Assembly (NCBI GenBank): GCA_040755975.1
Contig: JBFLZY010000003.1
Location: forward strand, 1 to 64,000
DNA: 64,000 nucleotides
Origin: JAIMBK01 sp040755975
GTDB lineage: Bacteria > Bacillota > Desulfotomaculia > Desulfotomaculales > Nap2-2B
Direction of reading: 5' to 3'
Below are positions 47,706 through 56,393 of the stretch, one piece after another; the stretch's first letter is position 1; every line of letters starts with the position of its first letter. A model generated the notes under the pieces. The model was not told the DNA's origin, ran no database searches, and worked only from the letters and a program-made list of their open reading frames with translations. The translations under genes and the position numbers were made by a program.

Positions 47706-48704
47706 ATGGCCAGGTTAAATGGTTTTCAAAAAGCGGCGACCGTTTTGATTGCCCTGGGGGCCGATCTCTCGGCGCGGGTATTGAAGCACCTTCCCGACGA
47801 AGAGATTGAACAGGTCAGCCAGCAAATCTCGTTGATGGAGAACATTCCGAAGGAAGTGCAAGCCGCGGTAATCGAAGAGTTTCTGGAAATGAGCCAGGCC
47901 CGGGAGTATTTAATGCACGGCGGGTATAAGTACGCCAAAGAGGTGCTGGAAAAGGCCCTGGGCCCCCAGAAAGCCGAGGAGATTTTGAATAAAGTGGCGG
48001 TCACCATCCAGAACATTCCGTTTAGCTCGCTCCGGCGCACCGACGCCAAGCAACTGTTCAGCTTTATCCGGGACGAACACCCCCAAACCATCGCACTCAT
48101 CTTGACGTACTTAATACCGGAGCAGGCGGCGCTGATCCTGTCCTCGCTACCCCCTGAAAAACAAAGCGACGTGGCCAGAAGGGTGGCCGTTATGGAGCGC
48201 ATTTCCCCGGAAGTGGTACGGGAAGTGGAAAGGGTCCTGGAGAGGAAGCTGTCCATGGTGGCCCAGCAGGACCAGACCGTCGGGGGTTTAAAGACGCTGG
48301 TCAACATCTTGAACAGGGTGGACCGGAGCACGGAAAAAACGATCCTGGAGGAACTGGAGGTCTCCGATCCCGACCTGGCCGACGAAATCAGAAAGCAAAT
48401 GTTTGTCTTTGAGGACATCGTTAAGCTGCACGATACGGCCATCCAGCGCGTATTGCGGGAAGTGGACACCAAAGACCTGGCCCGGGCCATGCGGGGAGCC
48501 AACGAGGAAGTCAACGAGCGGATCTTCAAGAACATGTCCAAGCGGGCCGCCGACATGCTGCGCGACGAGATTCAATATATGGGGCCGATCCGCTTAAGAG
48601 AAGTGGAAGAAGCCCAGCAGAAGATCGTGCAGATTATCCGCCGGCTGGACGAGACTGGAGAAATTATCATTGCCCGAGGTGGGGAAGATGCCATCCTTAT
48701 TTAG
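47706..48704 (+). CDS. fliG: Flagellar motor switch protein FliG
   Basis: ATG start 6 bases after fliF, 332 residues. The N-domain (NGFQKAATVLIALGADLSAR), the EHPQTIAL middle segment and the torque-generating C-domain (VFEDIVKLHDTAIQRVLREV) with its charged row are all present. It couples the MS-ring to the rotor and stator. fliH overlaps its end by 17 bases. Confidence 0.97.
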   Translation: MARLNGFQKAATVLIALGADLSARVLKHLPDEEIEQVSQQISLMENIPKEVQAAVIEEFLEMSQAREYLMHGGYKYAKEVLEKALGPQKAEEILNKVAVTIQNIPFSSLRRTDAKQLFSFIRDEHPQTIALILTYLIPEQAALILSSLPPEKQSDVARRVAVMERISPEVVREVERVLERKLSMVAQQDQTVGGLKTLVNILNRVDRSTEKTILEELEVSDPDLADEIRKQMFVFEDIVKLHDTAIQRVLREVDTKDLARAMRGANEEVNERIFKNMSKRAADMLRDEIQYMGPIRLREVEEAQQKIVQIIRRLDETGEIIIARGGEDAILI

Positions 48705-49446
48705 GATTATCCGCGGGGTGGAGATCGGGCGGGACAGTATCTTGCCGCTGGTTATCCGGCGGGACTTTCCGGCGCCGCCGGAAAAGGACGCCGGCGGCAA
48801 CGGCGCCGGGAAAACGGCGGGAGCGGACGAAGATATGCTGGCCCGTTACCGGGCGGGTGCAGCCGAAATCATTGCCCGCGCGCAGAAAGACGCGGAAAAA
48901 ATCATCCGCGAGGCCCACGAGCAAGCTCTGGCCGCAGCTGAAAACCTGGCCAGGCGGGCTGAAGAAGAAGGGTATCAAAAAGGTTACGCCAGAGGTTACC
49001 AGGAAGGGCTGGACAGGGCGGCGGCCGACGGCCGGGCGATCCGGGAGGAAGCCAGGGACGTCCTTCGCCAGGCCAGGGAGGTCTGGCAGAAAACCCTGGA
49101 AGCCATGGAAAGCGAAATAGTGTCCCTGGCCCGGGAAATAGCGGAGAAAATCCTGGCCGCCCAGCTCACCCTGGACCCGCCCGTAGTGATGGCCATCGTC
49201 CGGGAAGCGCTGGAACTGGTTCGCAACAAAGAGCAGGTTGTGCTTTACGTAAACCCCGAAGAAGTTGAACTTGTCCGGCAAAACAACGAAGAATTGTTGC
49301 AGGTTCTCTCCCCCGAAGCAACCCTCCACATTATCGGCGATGCCGGTATTGAACGCGGGGGCTGCCGGGTGGAGACGGAAGACAGAAAGATCGAGGCCAC
49401 TTTAAAAGAGCGCTGGCGGGCCATGCAGGAGGCTTTGCAGGCGTAA
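48688..49446 (+). CDS. fliH: Flagellar assembly protein FliH
   Basis: The ATG at 48688 is chosen because GAGGTGGGG precedes it; an in-frame TTG at 48670 lacks one. 252 residues. A long Ala/Glu/Arg helix (about 55-150, with YARGYQEGLDRAAADGR-type Gly repeats) leads to a C-terminal FliH/VATPase-E-like domain. FliH controls the export ATPase FliI, which is encoded next. A purine repeat lies between them. Confidence 0.9.
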   Translation: MPSLFRIIRGVEIGRDSILPLVIRRDFPAPPEKDAGGNGAGKTAGADEDMLARYRAGAAEIIARAQKDAEKIIREAHEQALAAAENLARRAEEEGYQKGYARGYQEGLDRAAADGRAIREEARDVLRQAREVWQKTLEAMESEIVSLAREIAEKILAAQLTLDPPVVMAIVREALELVRNKEQVVLYVNPEEVELVRQNNEELLQVLSPEATLHIIGDAGIERGGCRVETEDRKIEATLKERWRAMQEALQA

Positions 49447-49448
49447 GA

Positions 49449-49508
49449 AGAAGGCACAGAGGCACAGAGGCGCAAAGGCACAGAGGGAACAGAGGTGCAG
49501 AGGGCAAT
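49449..49508 (+). repeat. Purine-rich AGAGGCAC repeat between fliH and fliI
   Basis: The cleanest copy: AAGGCACAGAGGCACAGAGG, then CGCAAAGGCACAGAGGGAAC and AGAGGTGCAGAGG, with about seven 8-9 base units. It starts 3 bases after the fliH stop. Confidence 0.7.
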
Positions 49509-49552
49509 AAGTCAGGTTCGGAAGTGAAAAGGGACGAAGGGCGAGGAAAAAA

Positions 49553-50869
49553 ATGAGCCTACCCGAGGTAAATCTGGAAAACTGGCGTCAAAAAGTAAGG
49601 CAGGCAAGGATCTTGCGACCCACCGGCCAGGTGGTCAGGGTCATCGGCCTGACCGTAGAAGTTAAGGGGATCGCTGCCCGCGTAGGCGAGGTTTGCGATA
49701 TTGTGGTCCCCGGCGAGGGAAACGTGGTGGCCGAGGTAGTCGGTTTTCGCGAGCGTTCCACTTTGCTGATGCCGCTGGGCGAATTAAGGGGTGTTTACCC
49801 GGGCTGCCACGTCGTCCCGCGCGGCAAAAGCCTGGCCATCAGGGTCAGCGATGCCTTGCTGGGCAGGGTTTTGGACGGCTTGGGGCACCCTCTCGATAAT
49901 CGGAACGGGGTGAAAAACGGGATTGATTTTCCGGTCGACAACAAGCCTCCCAATCCCCTGGAAAGGCGCCGGATTAAAGAGGTCATGGCCACCGGCGTGC
50001 GCGCTATCGACGCCTTCCTTACCTGCGGCCGGGGCCAGCGCATCGGCATCTTTTCCGGCAGCGGCGTGGGCAAGAGCACCCTTTTAGGAATGGTGGCCCG
50101 CTTCAGCGCGGCGGACGTGAACGTCATCGCGCTGGTGGGCGAGCGAGGCCGGGAGGTGCGCGATTTTATCGAGGGCGACCTGGGCGAGCAGGGTCTGGCC
50201 CGCTCGGTGGTGGTGGCCGCCACTTCCGACCAGCCGGCGCTGGTCAGGTTGAAGGCCGCTTTCGTGGCCAGCGCCATTGCGGAGTACTTCCGGGATCAGG
50301 GTAAGGACGTGCTGCTGCTCATGGATTCGGTAACCCGCTTCGCCATGGCGCAACGCGAAGTGGGTCTGGCCATCGGCGAGCCCCCTTCGACCAGGGGATA
50401 CACGCCATCCGTTTTTGCCCTGCTGCCCAAGCTGCTGGAGCGCTCCGGCATGAGTCCGCGCGGTTCAATTACCGCCTTTTACACCGTCCTGGTGGAGGGC
50501 GACGATCTGAACGAACCGATCGCCGATGCGGTGCGCGGTATTTTGGACGGGCATATTGTCCTTTCCCGCGAGCTGGCCGCCCGCAACCATTACCCGGCTA
50601 TTGACGTTTTAAACAGCGTCAGCCGGTTGATGCCGGAGATTGTTTCCGCGGAACATTTCCGCCAGGCGGGAAGACTTCGGGATTTGCTGGCCATTTACCG
50701 CCAGGCGGAAGATCTCATTAACATCGGCGCCTACGTTTCCGGGTCCAACCCGAAGATAGATGAAGCGATTCGCTATTATGACGGGATCACCGGTTTTCTC
50801 AAGCAGGACATGTCTGAAACGTCAGCCTACGCAGACACTCTGGGTCAACTGCAAAGTCTTGCCAGGTAG
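49553..50869 (+). CDS. fliI: Flagellar export ATPase FliI
   Basis: ATG start behind GGGCGAGG, 438 residues. The protein is homologous to the F1 beta subunit: Walker A SGSGVGKST at 168-176, EYFRDQGKDVLLLMDSVTRF around the Walker B, and GEPPSTRGYTPSVFALLPKL. It powers unloading of export substrates at the flagellar gate with FliH and FliJ. Confidence 0.97.
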   Translation: MSLPEVNLENWRQKVRQARILRPTGQVVRVIGLTVEVKGIAARVGEVCDIVVPGEGNVVAEVVGFRERSTLLMPLGELRGVYPGCHVVPRGKSLAIRVSDALLGRVLDGLGHPLDNRNGVKNGIDFPVDNKPPNPLERRRIKEVMATGVRAIDAFLTCGRGQRIGIFSGSGVGKSTLLGMVARFSAADVNVIALVGERGREVRDFIEGDLGEQGLARSVVVAATSDQPALVRLKAAFVASAIAEYFRDQGKDVLLLMDSVTRFAMAQREVGLAIGEPPSTRGYTPSVFALLPKLLERSGMSPRGSITAFYTVLVEGDDLNEPIADAVRGILDGHIVLSRELAARNHYPAIDVLNSVSRLMPEIVSAEHFRQAGRLRDLLAIYRQAEDLINIGAYVSGSNPKIDEAIRYYDGITGFLKQDMSETSAYADTLGQLQSLAR

Positions 50870-50902
50870 GAGGGATGACCTACGCGCAGATTTACCTTTC
50901 GG

Positions 50903-51346
50903 TTGGAGCCGGTCTTAAAGCACCGCCGGGCCCTGGAAGAGCAGGCCGCAGCCGCGCTCGCGCAGGCCCAGCGGGAGTTCATCTGCTGCCGGGAGAACCT
51001 GCTGAAAACCAGGGCGCTCCTGCAAGAAACGTTTGCCGAAACGGAGCCCGGCAGGTTTGATGTGGTCTCCGGGTTGCAGATGAGTCTTTACCGCGAGCAC
51101 CTTACCTTCACCCGCAACTGCCAGGAAGAGGAGGTGAAAAAAGCAGGCGCCAGGGTGGAAGAATGCCGTTCGACCGCCGTTGAGAAAAGGCGGGAAAAGC
51201 TGGTGCTGGAGAAGCTGCGGCAAAAAAAGTATGCTGCCTACTGCGCAGAGATGAACGGAGTAGAACAAAAGGAGTACGATGAGCAGGGAACCCAAAGAGC
51301 AGGATATAACAGCCGTTTATCATTTATGCATCAAGGGGGTGATTAG
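50903..51346 (+). CDS. fliJ: Flagellar export chaperone FliJ (start codon out of frame)
   Basis: The frame upstream of the TTG at 50903 reads PTRRFTFR, the family's RFxFRLEPVLKHR start, but contains no start codon. The only good start, ATG 50875 behind GGTAGGAGGG, is in another frame. Removing one base after that ATG would give MPTRRFTFRLEPVLKHRR. So fliJ has either a one-base insertion, a sequencing error, or weak initiation at the TTG. The rest (147 residues, coiled coil) is intact. FliJ is the export ATPase stalk. Confidence 0.8.
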   Translation: MEPVLKHRRALEEQAAAALAQAQREFICCRENLLKTRALLQETFAETEPGRFDVVSGLQMSLYREHLTFTRNCQEEEVKKAGARVEECRSTAVEKRREKLVLEKLRQKKYAAYCAEMNGVEQKEYDEQGTQRAGYNSRLSFMHQGGD

Positions 51347-52840
51347 TTGCAGGTCTATCCAGTAGAAGCAGAAATAAAATGGGAGCCGGTCCCTGGCAAG
51401 CTTAATCCAGCAGGGCAGGATGATTTTTTAGATATTTTAATGTCCTTGATCTGCGAATGTTTTAAGCAAGTTGATTCGGTACAAAATTTACCGGGGCTTT
51501 CCACCGGCAGTCAACTTCCGGAAGAAAGAAAAGGCCGGGCAATTCCTGAAAACCTGTCGAAAGATTGTGTTCGGCGGGCAGGAGTGATTCTGGGGTTGCC
51601 GGATCGAAAGTTTTTTCTCGTCTGGGAAGAAGCAGATTTCGCGAAAACTTCTCCAGCATTGGTGAGCAATCTGCCGGAGAATGATGTTTGCCGGTTGGCC
51701 GAAGTAATTCCGGCTTTGCCGGACCAAAGGTTGTCTGCTGCTCAAAAAGAGGCAGATTCAATAGCATCAACAGCAGTTATTTCAGTACCGGTAAATGATG
51801 CAAATGAAGCAGGTGCAGCCGTAGAATGTGGTAATAATAATGTTCTGGCAGAGGGGCAGCAAAAGCTTGTTCCCGGGACGAGTACGGCGTCGCCTGATCA
51901 TGAATCGTCCGTTATTTTTGGAAGCACAGGTAAAACGGCGGGGGCACCCGGGAACCAAAAGAGTGATGATTTATTTTTGAATCTTGCCGCTACCGGGTTT
52001 GTTCGCGTTATGCGGCAGCCTGCCCGGGAAAGTATTTTGGTAAAGGTCATTGAAGATTTGCCTGTCCCGGGTGATGAGTTGCCGAATCAGTTCAGGCCGG
52101 TGAAAAGTGAATCAGCGGACATACAGGATTTTTTGCACCAGGGTAGCGTTCTGCCGTCAAAAACTACTTTCCAAAGCACAACGCAGTCAATAACGAACGG
52201 GGCAATTGTCCAAAAGGACGGTATCTCTTTTTTAGCGGAAGAGGTCGGGAATTTAAGTGCTCGTCCAGGTAGTGAGTTGGCTGACAAGGATAAGGTTACT
52301 CAGACGTTGCAGGTTGAATTTAATCGCGACCCTGTTTCCCCGGATGGGAACCTGGTTACGCTAAAGCCCGGGGGCGGCGTTGTTCATTCGTTGCCGCCAA
52401 ACGCAACGTTAATTGCGGCTCAGGTGGTCTCGGCCATCCGTCAAGTTGTTGCCGGGCGTGCGCAAACTATGCTCAGGGTAAAACTGGAGCCGGAGCAGTT
52501 GGGTGAAGTGACGATCCTTTTAACTTATAGCAAAGGCAAGCTCAACGCCAGCTTTTACACAACAACTCATTTGGCGAAAGAAGCAGTGGAGGCTTCTTTT
52601 CCCCATTTGCGCGAGATCCTGGCCGGCCACAATATTCGCCTGGAAAATGCGACGGCCCAAATTAACTCCGGCCATGAGCACGCCGGAACAGAAAGTTATT
52701 CCCCGGACGGGTATTCCCGGGAAAACTTTTTCACCGGACGTTTTCCGGCGGGCGAAACCCATCTTTCCCAGGAGGCCGCTGTTATCCCGGATGGCAAGAT
52801 TGCAAACATTGCGCAGGGTGGCTTAAACAAACTCATTTAA
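51347..52840 (+). CDS. fliK: Flagellar hook-length control protein FliK
   Basis: TTG start behind AAGGGGGTG, 497 residues. The C-terminal domain (about 350-460) has the Flg_hook signature (LRVKLEPEQLGEVTILLTYS, then HLREILAGHNIRLENA). The N-terminal two thirds are variable and hold degenerate repeats of about 43 residues (AGVILGLPDRKFFLVWEEAD and AEVIPALPDQRLSAAQKEAD). FliK measures hook length; the variable part acts as the ruler. AT content is higher than in neighbouring genes. Confidence 0.88.
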   Translation: MQVYPVEAEIKWEPVPGKLNPAGQDDFLDILMSLICECFKQVDSVQNLPGLSTGSQLPEERKGRAIPENLSKDCVRRAGVILGLPDRKFFLVWEEADFAKTSPALVSNLPENDVCRLAEVIPALPDQRLSAAQKEADSIASTAVISVPVNDANEAGAAVECGNNNVLAEGQQKLVPGTSTASPDHESSVIFGSTGKTAGAPGNQKSDDLFLNLAATGFVRVMRQPARESILVKVIEDLPVPGDELPNQFRPVKSESADIQDFLHQGSVLPSKTTFQSTTQSITNGAIVQKDGISFLAEEVGNLSARPGSELADKDKVTQTLQVEFNRDPVSPDGNLVTLKPGGGVVHSLPPNATLIAAQVVSAIRQVVAGRAQTMLRVKLEPEQLGEVTILLTYSKGKLNASFYTTTHLAKEAVEASFPHLREILAGHNIRLENATAQINSGHEHAGTESYSPDGYSRENFFTGRFPAGETHLSQEAAVIPDGKIANIAQGGLNKLI

Positions 52841-52864
52841 ACAAGACTTGTAAGGAGGGATTTT

Positions 52865-53269
52865 ATGGAGGTAGGTTATGCTGCCGGAGTAAATAATTAT
52901 CCGGGTCAGGCAGCTGTTCCGGCAAGCCCCGGCACACTCAGTAAAGATGCGTTTTTGCAACTGCTGGTTGCCCAGCTCAAGTACCAGGATCCGATCAATC
53001 CTCAAGGCAGCGAAGATTTTGTTAACCAGCTGGTGCAGCTGAGTACCGTCGAGCAATTGTATAACCTTTCCCAGGGAATGAATCGTCTATTGGAACTTTC
53101 GCAACTTAGCGAAGCTGTCTCGCTGGTAGGCCGGGTGGCTACCGTTAAAGGAAATGATGAAAGCCTTTTATCCGGGGTGGTGGAAAAAGTAGGTTTAGCC
53201 GAGGGAAAGATTTATCTTTATATTGAAGGCAAAGCTTTTGAATTGAGCCAGCTGACCGAGGTGCGGTAG
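52865..53269 (+). CDS. flgD: Flagellar hook assembly protein FlgD
   Basis: ATG start behind AAGGAGGG, 134 residues, 24 bases after fliK. KDAFLQLLVAQLKYQDPINP and DFVNQLVQLSTVEQLYNL are the FlgD core. It caps the growing hook. The short length lacks the Ig-like C-domain of longer FlgD proteins, as in many Clostridia. Confidence 0.93.
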   Translation: MEVGYAAGVNNYPGQAAVPASPGTLSKDAFLQLLVAQLKYQDPINPQGSEDFVNQLVQLSTVEQLYNLSQGMNRLLELSQLSEAVSLVGRVATVKGNDESLLSGVVEKVGLAEGKIYLYIEGKAFELSQLTEVR

Positions 53270-53323
53270 GAAACGAGAACATGAGTTGATTTAAAGAAGT
53301 TCATGAATTAAGGAGGAGAAAAA

Positions 53324-54151
53324 ATGATCAGATCACTTTATTCCGGAGTTTCCGGCTTGCGCAACCATCAGATCAGGATGGATGTTATTGGCAACAATAT
53401 TGCAAATGTGAATACCACCGGCTTTAAAGGCAGCAGGGCAAATTTTCAGGATGTTTTGAGTCAGACTATCCGCCCGGCAGGCGGTCCGGGCACAAACTAT
53501 GGTTCGACCAATCCCTCCCAGGTAGGACTGGGCATGTCTCTTGCCGGTATCTCCACTAACATGGGACAGGGAGCTTTGCAGAATACGGGGCGTACGTTAG
53601 ATGTGGCTATCCAGGGCAATGGATTCTTTGTTGTTCAGAAACCAGATGGCAATCGTTACGCCACTCGTGAGGGGATCTTTTTTGTTGATAGTCAAGGTTA
53701 TTTGGTAAATTCTAATGGTTATTTTATATGCGATTCTTCCGGAACCAGCATCCAGGTAACCACCGACCCCAACACACTTGAAACCATAGCTATTTCAGAT
53801 ACTGGAGAAATCAAGGTTAATGGAAGCACAATAGCTCAAAGAATTGGGCTCGCCTTTTTCCCTAACCCGGAAGGCCTTGAAAAGATAGGCCAGAATTTAT
53901 ATAGGGCTACCGATGCGTCAGGTGGTAACAGTTCAGGTAGTATTGACACGAGCAATATTAGTGCACCCGGCACAACCGGCACGGGAATAGCCAATACACG
54001 CCTTGCTTCCGGCTATCTGGAAATGTCCAACGTGGACTTAAGTGAAGAGTTCACCAGCATGATCGTTACCCAGCGCGGGTACCAGGCCAACGCCCGGGTG
54101 ATCACCGTGTCCGATACGCTCTTGCAGGAACTGGTGGATTTGAAACGTTAA
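53324..54151 (+). CDS. flgE: Flagellar hook protein FlgE (short form)
   Basis: ATG start behind AAGGAGG, 275 residues. N-terminal MDVIGNNIANVNTTGFKGSR and C-terminal FTSMIVTQRGYQANARVITV are the rod/hook motifs. The middle domain is far shorter than in enteric FlgE, closer to FlgG in length, but the operon position after fliK-flgD and the NGFFVVQ segment favour the hook. No flbD, motA or motB follows as they often do. Confidence 0.88.
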   Translation: MIRSLYSGVSGLRNHQIRMDVIGNNIANVNTTGFKGSRANFQDVLSQTIRPAGGPGTNYGSTNPSQVGLGMSLAGISTNMGQGALQNTGRTLDVAIQGNGFFVVQKPDGNRYATREGIFFVDSQGYLVNSNGYFICDSSGTSIQVTTDPNTLETIAISDTGEIKVNGSTIAQRIGLAFFPNPEGLEKIGQNLYRATDASGGNSSGSIDTSNISAPGTTGTGIANTRLASGYLEMSNVDLSEEFTSMIVTQRGYQANARVITVSDTLLQELVDLKR

Positions 54152-54257
54152 AGGGAAACCTGATTTGAGTTGTTGAGTGGCTCCCTTTTTGTGCTTTAAT
54201 CCTGACGCCCTGCCCATTTATTACTGACCGTGGGCGTCTGAAATGGTTGGGTGAAAA

Positions 54258-54746
54258 ATGCCTGTAAGGAAGGAAAGACAAAAAAATAATCAAGACAAGT
54301 CCCAAAAAACCAGGGGCCCAATGCACCTGCTGGTGTTTTTGCTCCTGGCGGTTGTCCTGGGGGGCGGGCTGGCTTACGGCGCCCTGCGCTATTTTCATTT
54401 CCTTCCTCCGGCGACTGAAGCCGCCGCACCCCGCCCGGAGCCGACGGAAAAGCTGGACCTCGGGGACAAGGTGGTTAACCTGGCCAACGGCGAATCCGGG
54501 CGTTACTTGCGAGTGCGGGTTGTTCTGGAGTACCCCGCGCAAAAGAAGTTGGTTGAAGAGATCAAAGACAAGCAACCGATGATCACCGAAAAAGTGCTCA
54601 ACGTTTTTCGGAGCAAAAGAGCAGAAGAGATTTTGCCGGTAAAATACCAGGAAGCAATTAAGGAAGAGATTTTAAGGGTCATCAACGGGGAGCTGCAGCA
54701 CGGGAAGTTGATCCAGGTTTATTTTACCGATTTCCTTGTGCAGTAG
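54258..54746 (+). CDS. fliL: Flagellar basal body-associated protein FliL
   Basis: ATG start, 162 residues. A basic N-terminus, one membrane helix (LLVFLLLAVVLGGGLAYGAL) and an outer FliL domain (GRYLRVRVVLEYPAQKKLVE ... VYFTDFLVQ). FliL stiffens the stator ring. fliN follows directly; the usual fliM is absent between them. Confidence 0.92.
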   Translation: MPVRKERQKNNQDKSQKTRGPMHLLVFLLLAVVLGGGLAYGALRYFHFLPPATEAAAPRPEPTEKLDLGDKVVNLANGESGRYLRVRVVLEYPAQKKLVEEIKDKQPMITEKVLNVFRSKRAEEILPVKYQEAIKEEILRVINGELQHGKLIQVYFTDFLVQ

Positions 54747-54797
54747 GTTGCTGTCGATATACGGAAAGTAAATGCAGAACGAAAGGTGTCATAAAGG

Positions 54798-55154
54798 ATG
54801 ACGGAAGAAGAGATCCGCGAATTTTTAAGCAGCCTGGAAGTTAAAAAAACGGAAGTAAAAAAGGTGCAGTTTCCCGAGCTTGTTTCCCCGCCGGGGTTGG
54901 CGCGCCTGCGGATCGCGTTTGAATACCTGGGCGAAATACCGGTCCTGGTGGAGGCGCAACTCGGTCAGGCCATGCTGAAGATCAAAGACATTATTGCTCT
55001 GCAAGAGGGTTCGGTCATCGAACTTGATAAAGCGGCGGGAGAATCGGCAGATGTGCTGGTCAACCATCAACCTTTCGCCCGGGGCGAAATAATTGTAATC
55101 GGCAACAGCTTTGGCATCCGCATCGACAGTATTTACGAGGCACAGAAGGTATAG
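54798..55154 (+). CDS. fliN: Flagellar motor switch protein FliN
   Basis: ATG start behind GAAAGGTG, 118 residues. A short helical start (EEEIREFLSSLEVKKTEV) is followed by the SpoA domain (PVLVEAQLGQAMLKIKDIIA, ending FGIRIDSIYEA). FliN forms the C-ring base. No FliM-type or FliY-type longer protein lies beside it in this operon. Confidence 0.93.
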   Translation: MTEEEIREFLSSLEVKKTEVKKVQFPELVSPPGLARLRIAFEYLGEIPVLVEAQLGQAMLKIKDIIALQEGSVIELDKAAGESADVLVNHQPFARGEIIVIGNSFGIRIDSIYEAQKV

Positions 55155-55164
55155 GTGGCCTCCC

Positions 55165-55551
55165 ATGGATCAGGAAATGTTTTGGGCAATTGTTCGCCTG
55201 GTGATTTTCCTGCCGGTGGTAACCGCCCTCGCCTATTTCACCGTTAAGTACGGGCTGGCCAGGCGGCGGTGGTTGTTTGGAACGCGCCGGTACATGCGGG
55301 TGATGGAGCAGTTGCCCTTCGGGCCGCGGGCGGGAATCAGCCTGGTGCAGGTAGGACGGGAGTATTTCCTGATCGGTTTTCACGACGGCAAGATCACCTT
55401 GCTCAAGGAATTTGACCAATTGCCGGAGGAGCTGCCGGCAGCGCTCTGGCCGGGGGAAGATCTTTGGGAAAAGTTGGGCCGAACAGGCGGTCCCGGGCTG
55501 CTTCAGAAATTGTTCAAGGAAAAAAGAAGCCATTTCAGACAAAAAAAGTGA
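55165..55551 (+). CDS. fliO: Flagellar protein FliO
   Basis: ATG start behind AGGTGGCCTCCC, 128 residues. One membrane helix (VRLVIFLPVVTALAYFTVKY) precedes a small basic domain (MRVMEQLPFGPRAGISLVQV). FliO helps FliP assemble in the export gate. The stop overlaps the fliP start (GTGA). Confidence 0.88.
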   Translation: MDQEMFWAIVRLVIFLPVVTALAYFTVKYGLARRRWLFGTRRYMRVMEQLPFGPRAGISLVQVGREYFLIGFHDGKITLLKEFDQLPEELPAALWPGEDLWEKLGRTGGPGLLQKLFKEKRSHFRQKK

Positions 55552-56354
55552 AGAGGCCCAAAGAGGAAGTGCAAAACAAACTTTTCTTCCGGAAGTACCC
55601 GAAACAGAAAGAAATCCTGGCCCTGCTCGGCTTGGTCCTCGCCGCTTTATTTCTTTGGCCGCCCGGGGCGGGGGCGCAGCCGTTGCCGGGCATTGACTTG
55701 CGCATCACCCCTACGGACAACCCGGCGCAGGTGGTCGATACCGTCAAACTTTTGGTGCTGCTCACCATTCTTTCCCTGGCGCCGGCGTTTCTGGTGATGG
55801 TCACCAGCTTTACCCGGATTATCGTGGTTTTGTCTATTTTACGCAGCGCCCTGGGAATCCAGCAAACGCCGCCCAATCAGGTGTTAATCGGCCTGGCCCT
55901 GTTTTTAACCTTTTTTATCATGGCGCCGGTTTTCCGGCAGATCAACGAGCAGGCTCTGCAGCCTTATCTAAACAATCAGCTGACCCAGGAACAGGCATGG
56001 GAAGCGGGTTCCCGGCCCCTTCGCGATTTTATGCTGCGGCAAACCAGGGAAAAGGACCTGGCCCTTTTCGTTGAACTGTCCGGCGCGCCCAGGCCACGCA
56101 ACCCGGACGACGTGCCTTTCACGACGGTGGTGCCGGCTTACGTGATCAGTGAACTCAAAACTGCTTTTCAAATGGGTTTTTTGTTATACGTACCGTTTTT
56201 GATTATCGATATGGTGGTGGCCAGCGCTTTGATGTCGATGGGGATGTTTATGCTGCCCCCGGTAATGATCTCCCTGCCTTTTAAAATTTTGCTTTTTGTG
56301 ATGGTCGACGGCTGGTACCTGGTTGTAAAGTCTCTTATGGAGAGTTTCCGTTAA
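55548..56354 (+). CDS. fliP: Flagellar export gate protein FliP
   Basis: The GTG at 55548 overlaps the fliO stop; a GTG at 55569 behind AAAGAGGAA is an alternative. About 268 residues: a signal-like helix (LGLVLAALFLWPPGAGAQ), then FliP helices with FTRIIVVLSILRSALGIQQT, PPNQVLIGLALFLT and the ending SLPFKILLFVMVDGW. It is the core of the FliPQR gate. Confidence 0.95.
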   Translation: MKRPKEEVQNKLFFRKYPKQKEILALLGLVLAALFLWPPGAGAQPLPGIDLRITPTDNPAQVVDTVKLLVLLTILSLAPAFLVMVTSFTRIIVVLSILRSALGIQQTPPNQVLIGLALFLTFFIMAPVFRQINEQALQPYLNNQLTQEQAWEAGSRPLRDFMLRQTREKDLALFVELSGAPRPRNPDDVPFTTVVPAYVISELKTAFQMGFLLYVPFLIIDMVVASALMSMGMFMLPPVMISLPFKILLFVMVDGWYLVVKSLMESFR

Positions 56355-56393
56355 AGTGCGCCAAAGGGGGAGGGGAGCAAAATTTCCGATACC

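Noticed and set aside
47726..48556. 276-residue minus-strand frame opposite fliG
   Set aside because: Low-complexity Ser/Ala/Arg shadow; fliG on the plus strand is unmistakable.
29833..49508. Repeated AAAGGCAC units considered as CRISPR arrays
   Set aside because: Units are 8-9 bases, degenerate, without spacers, and no cas gene is present.
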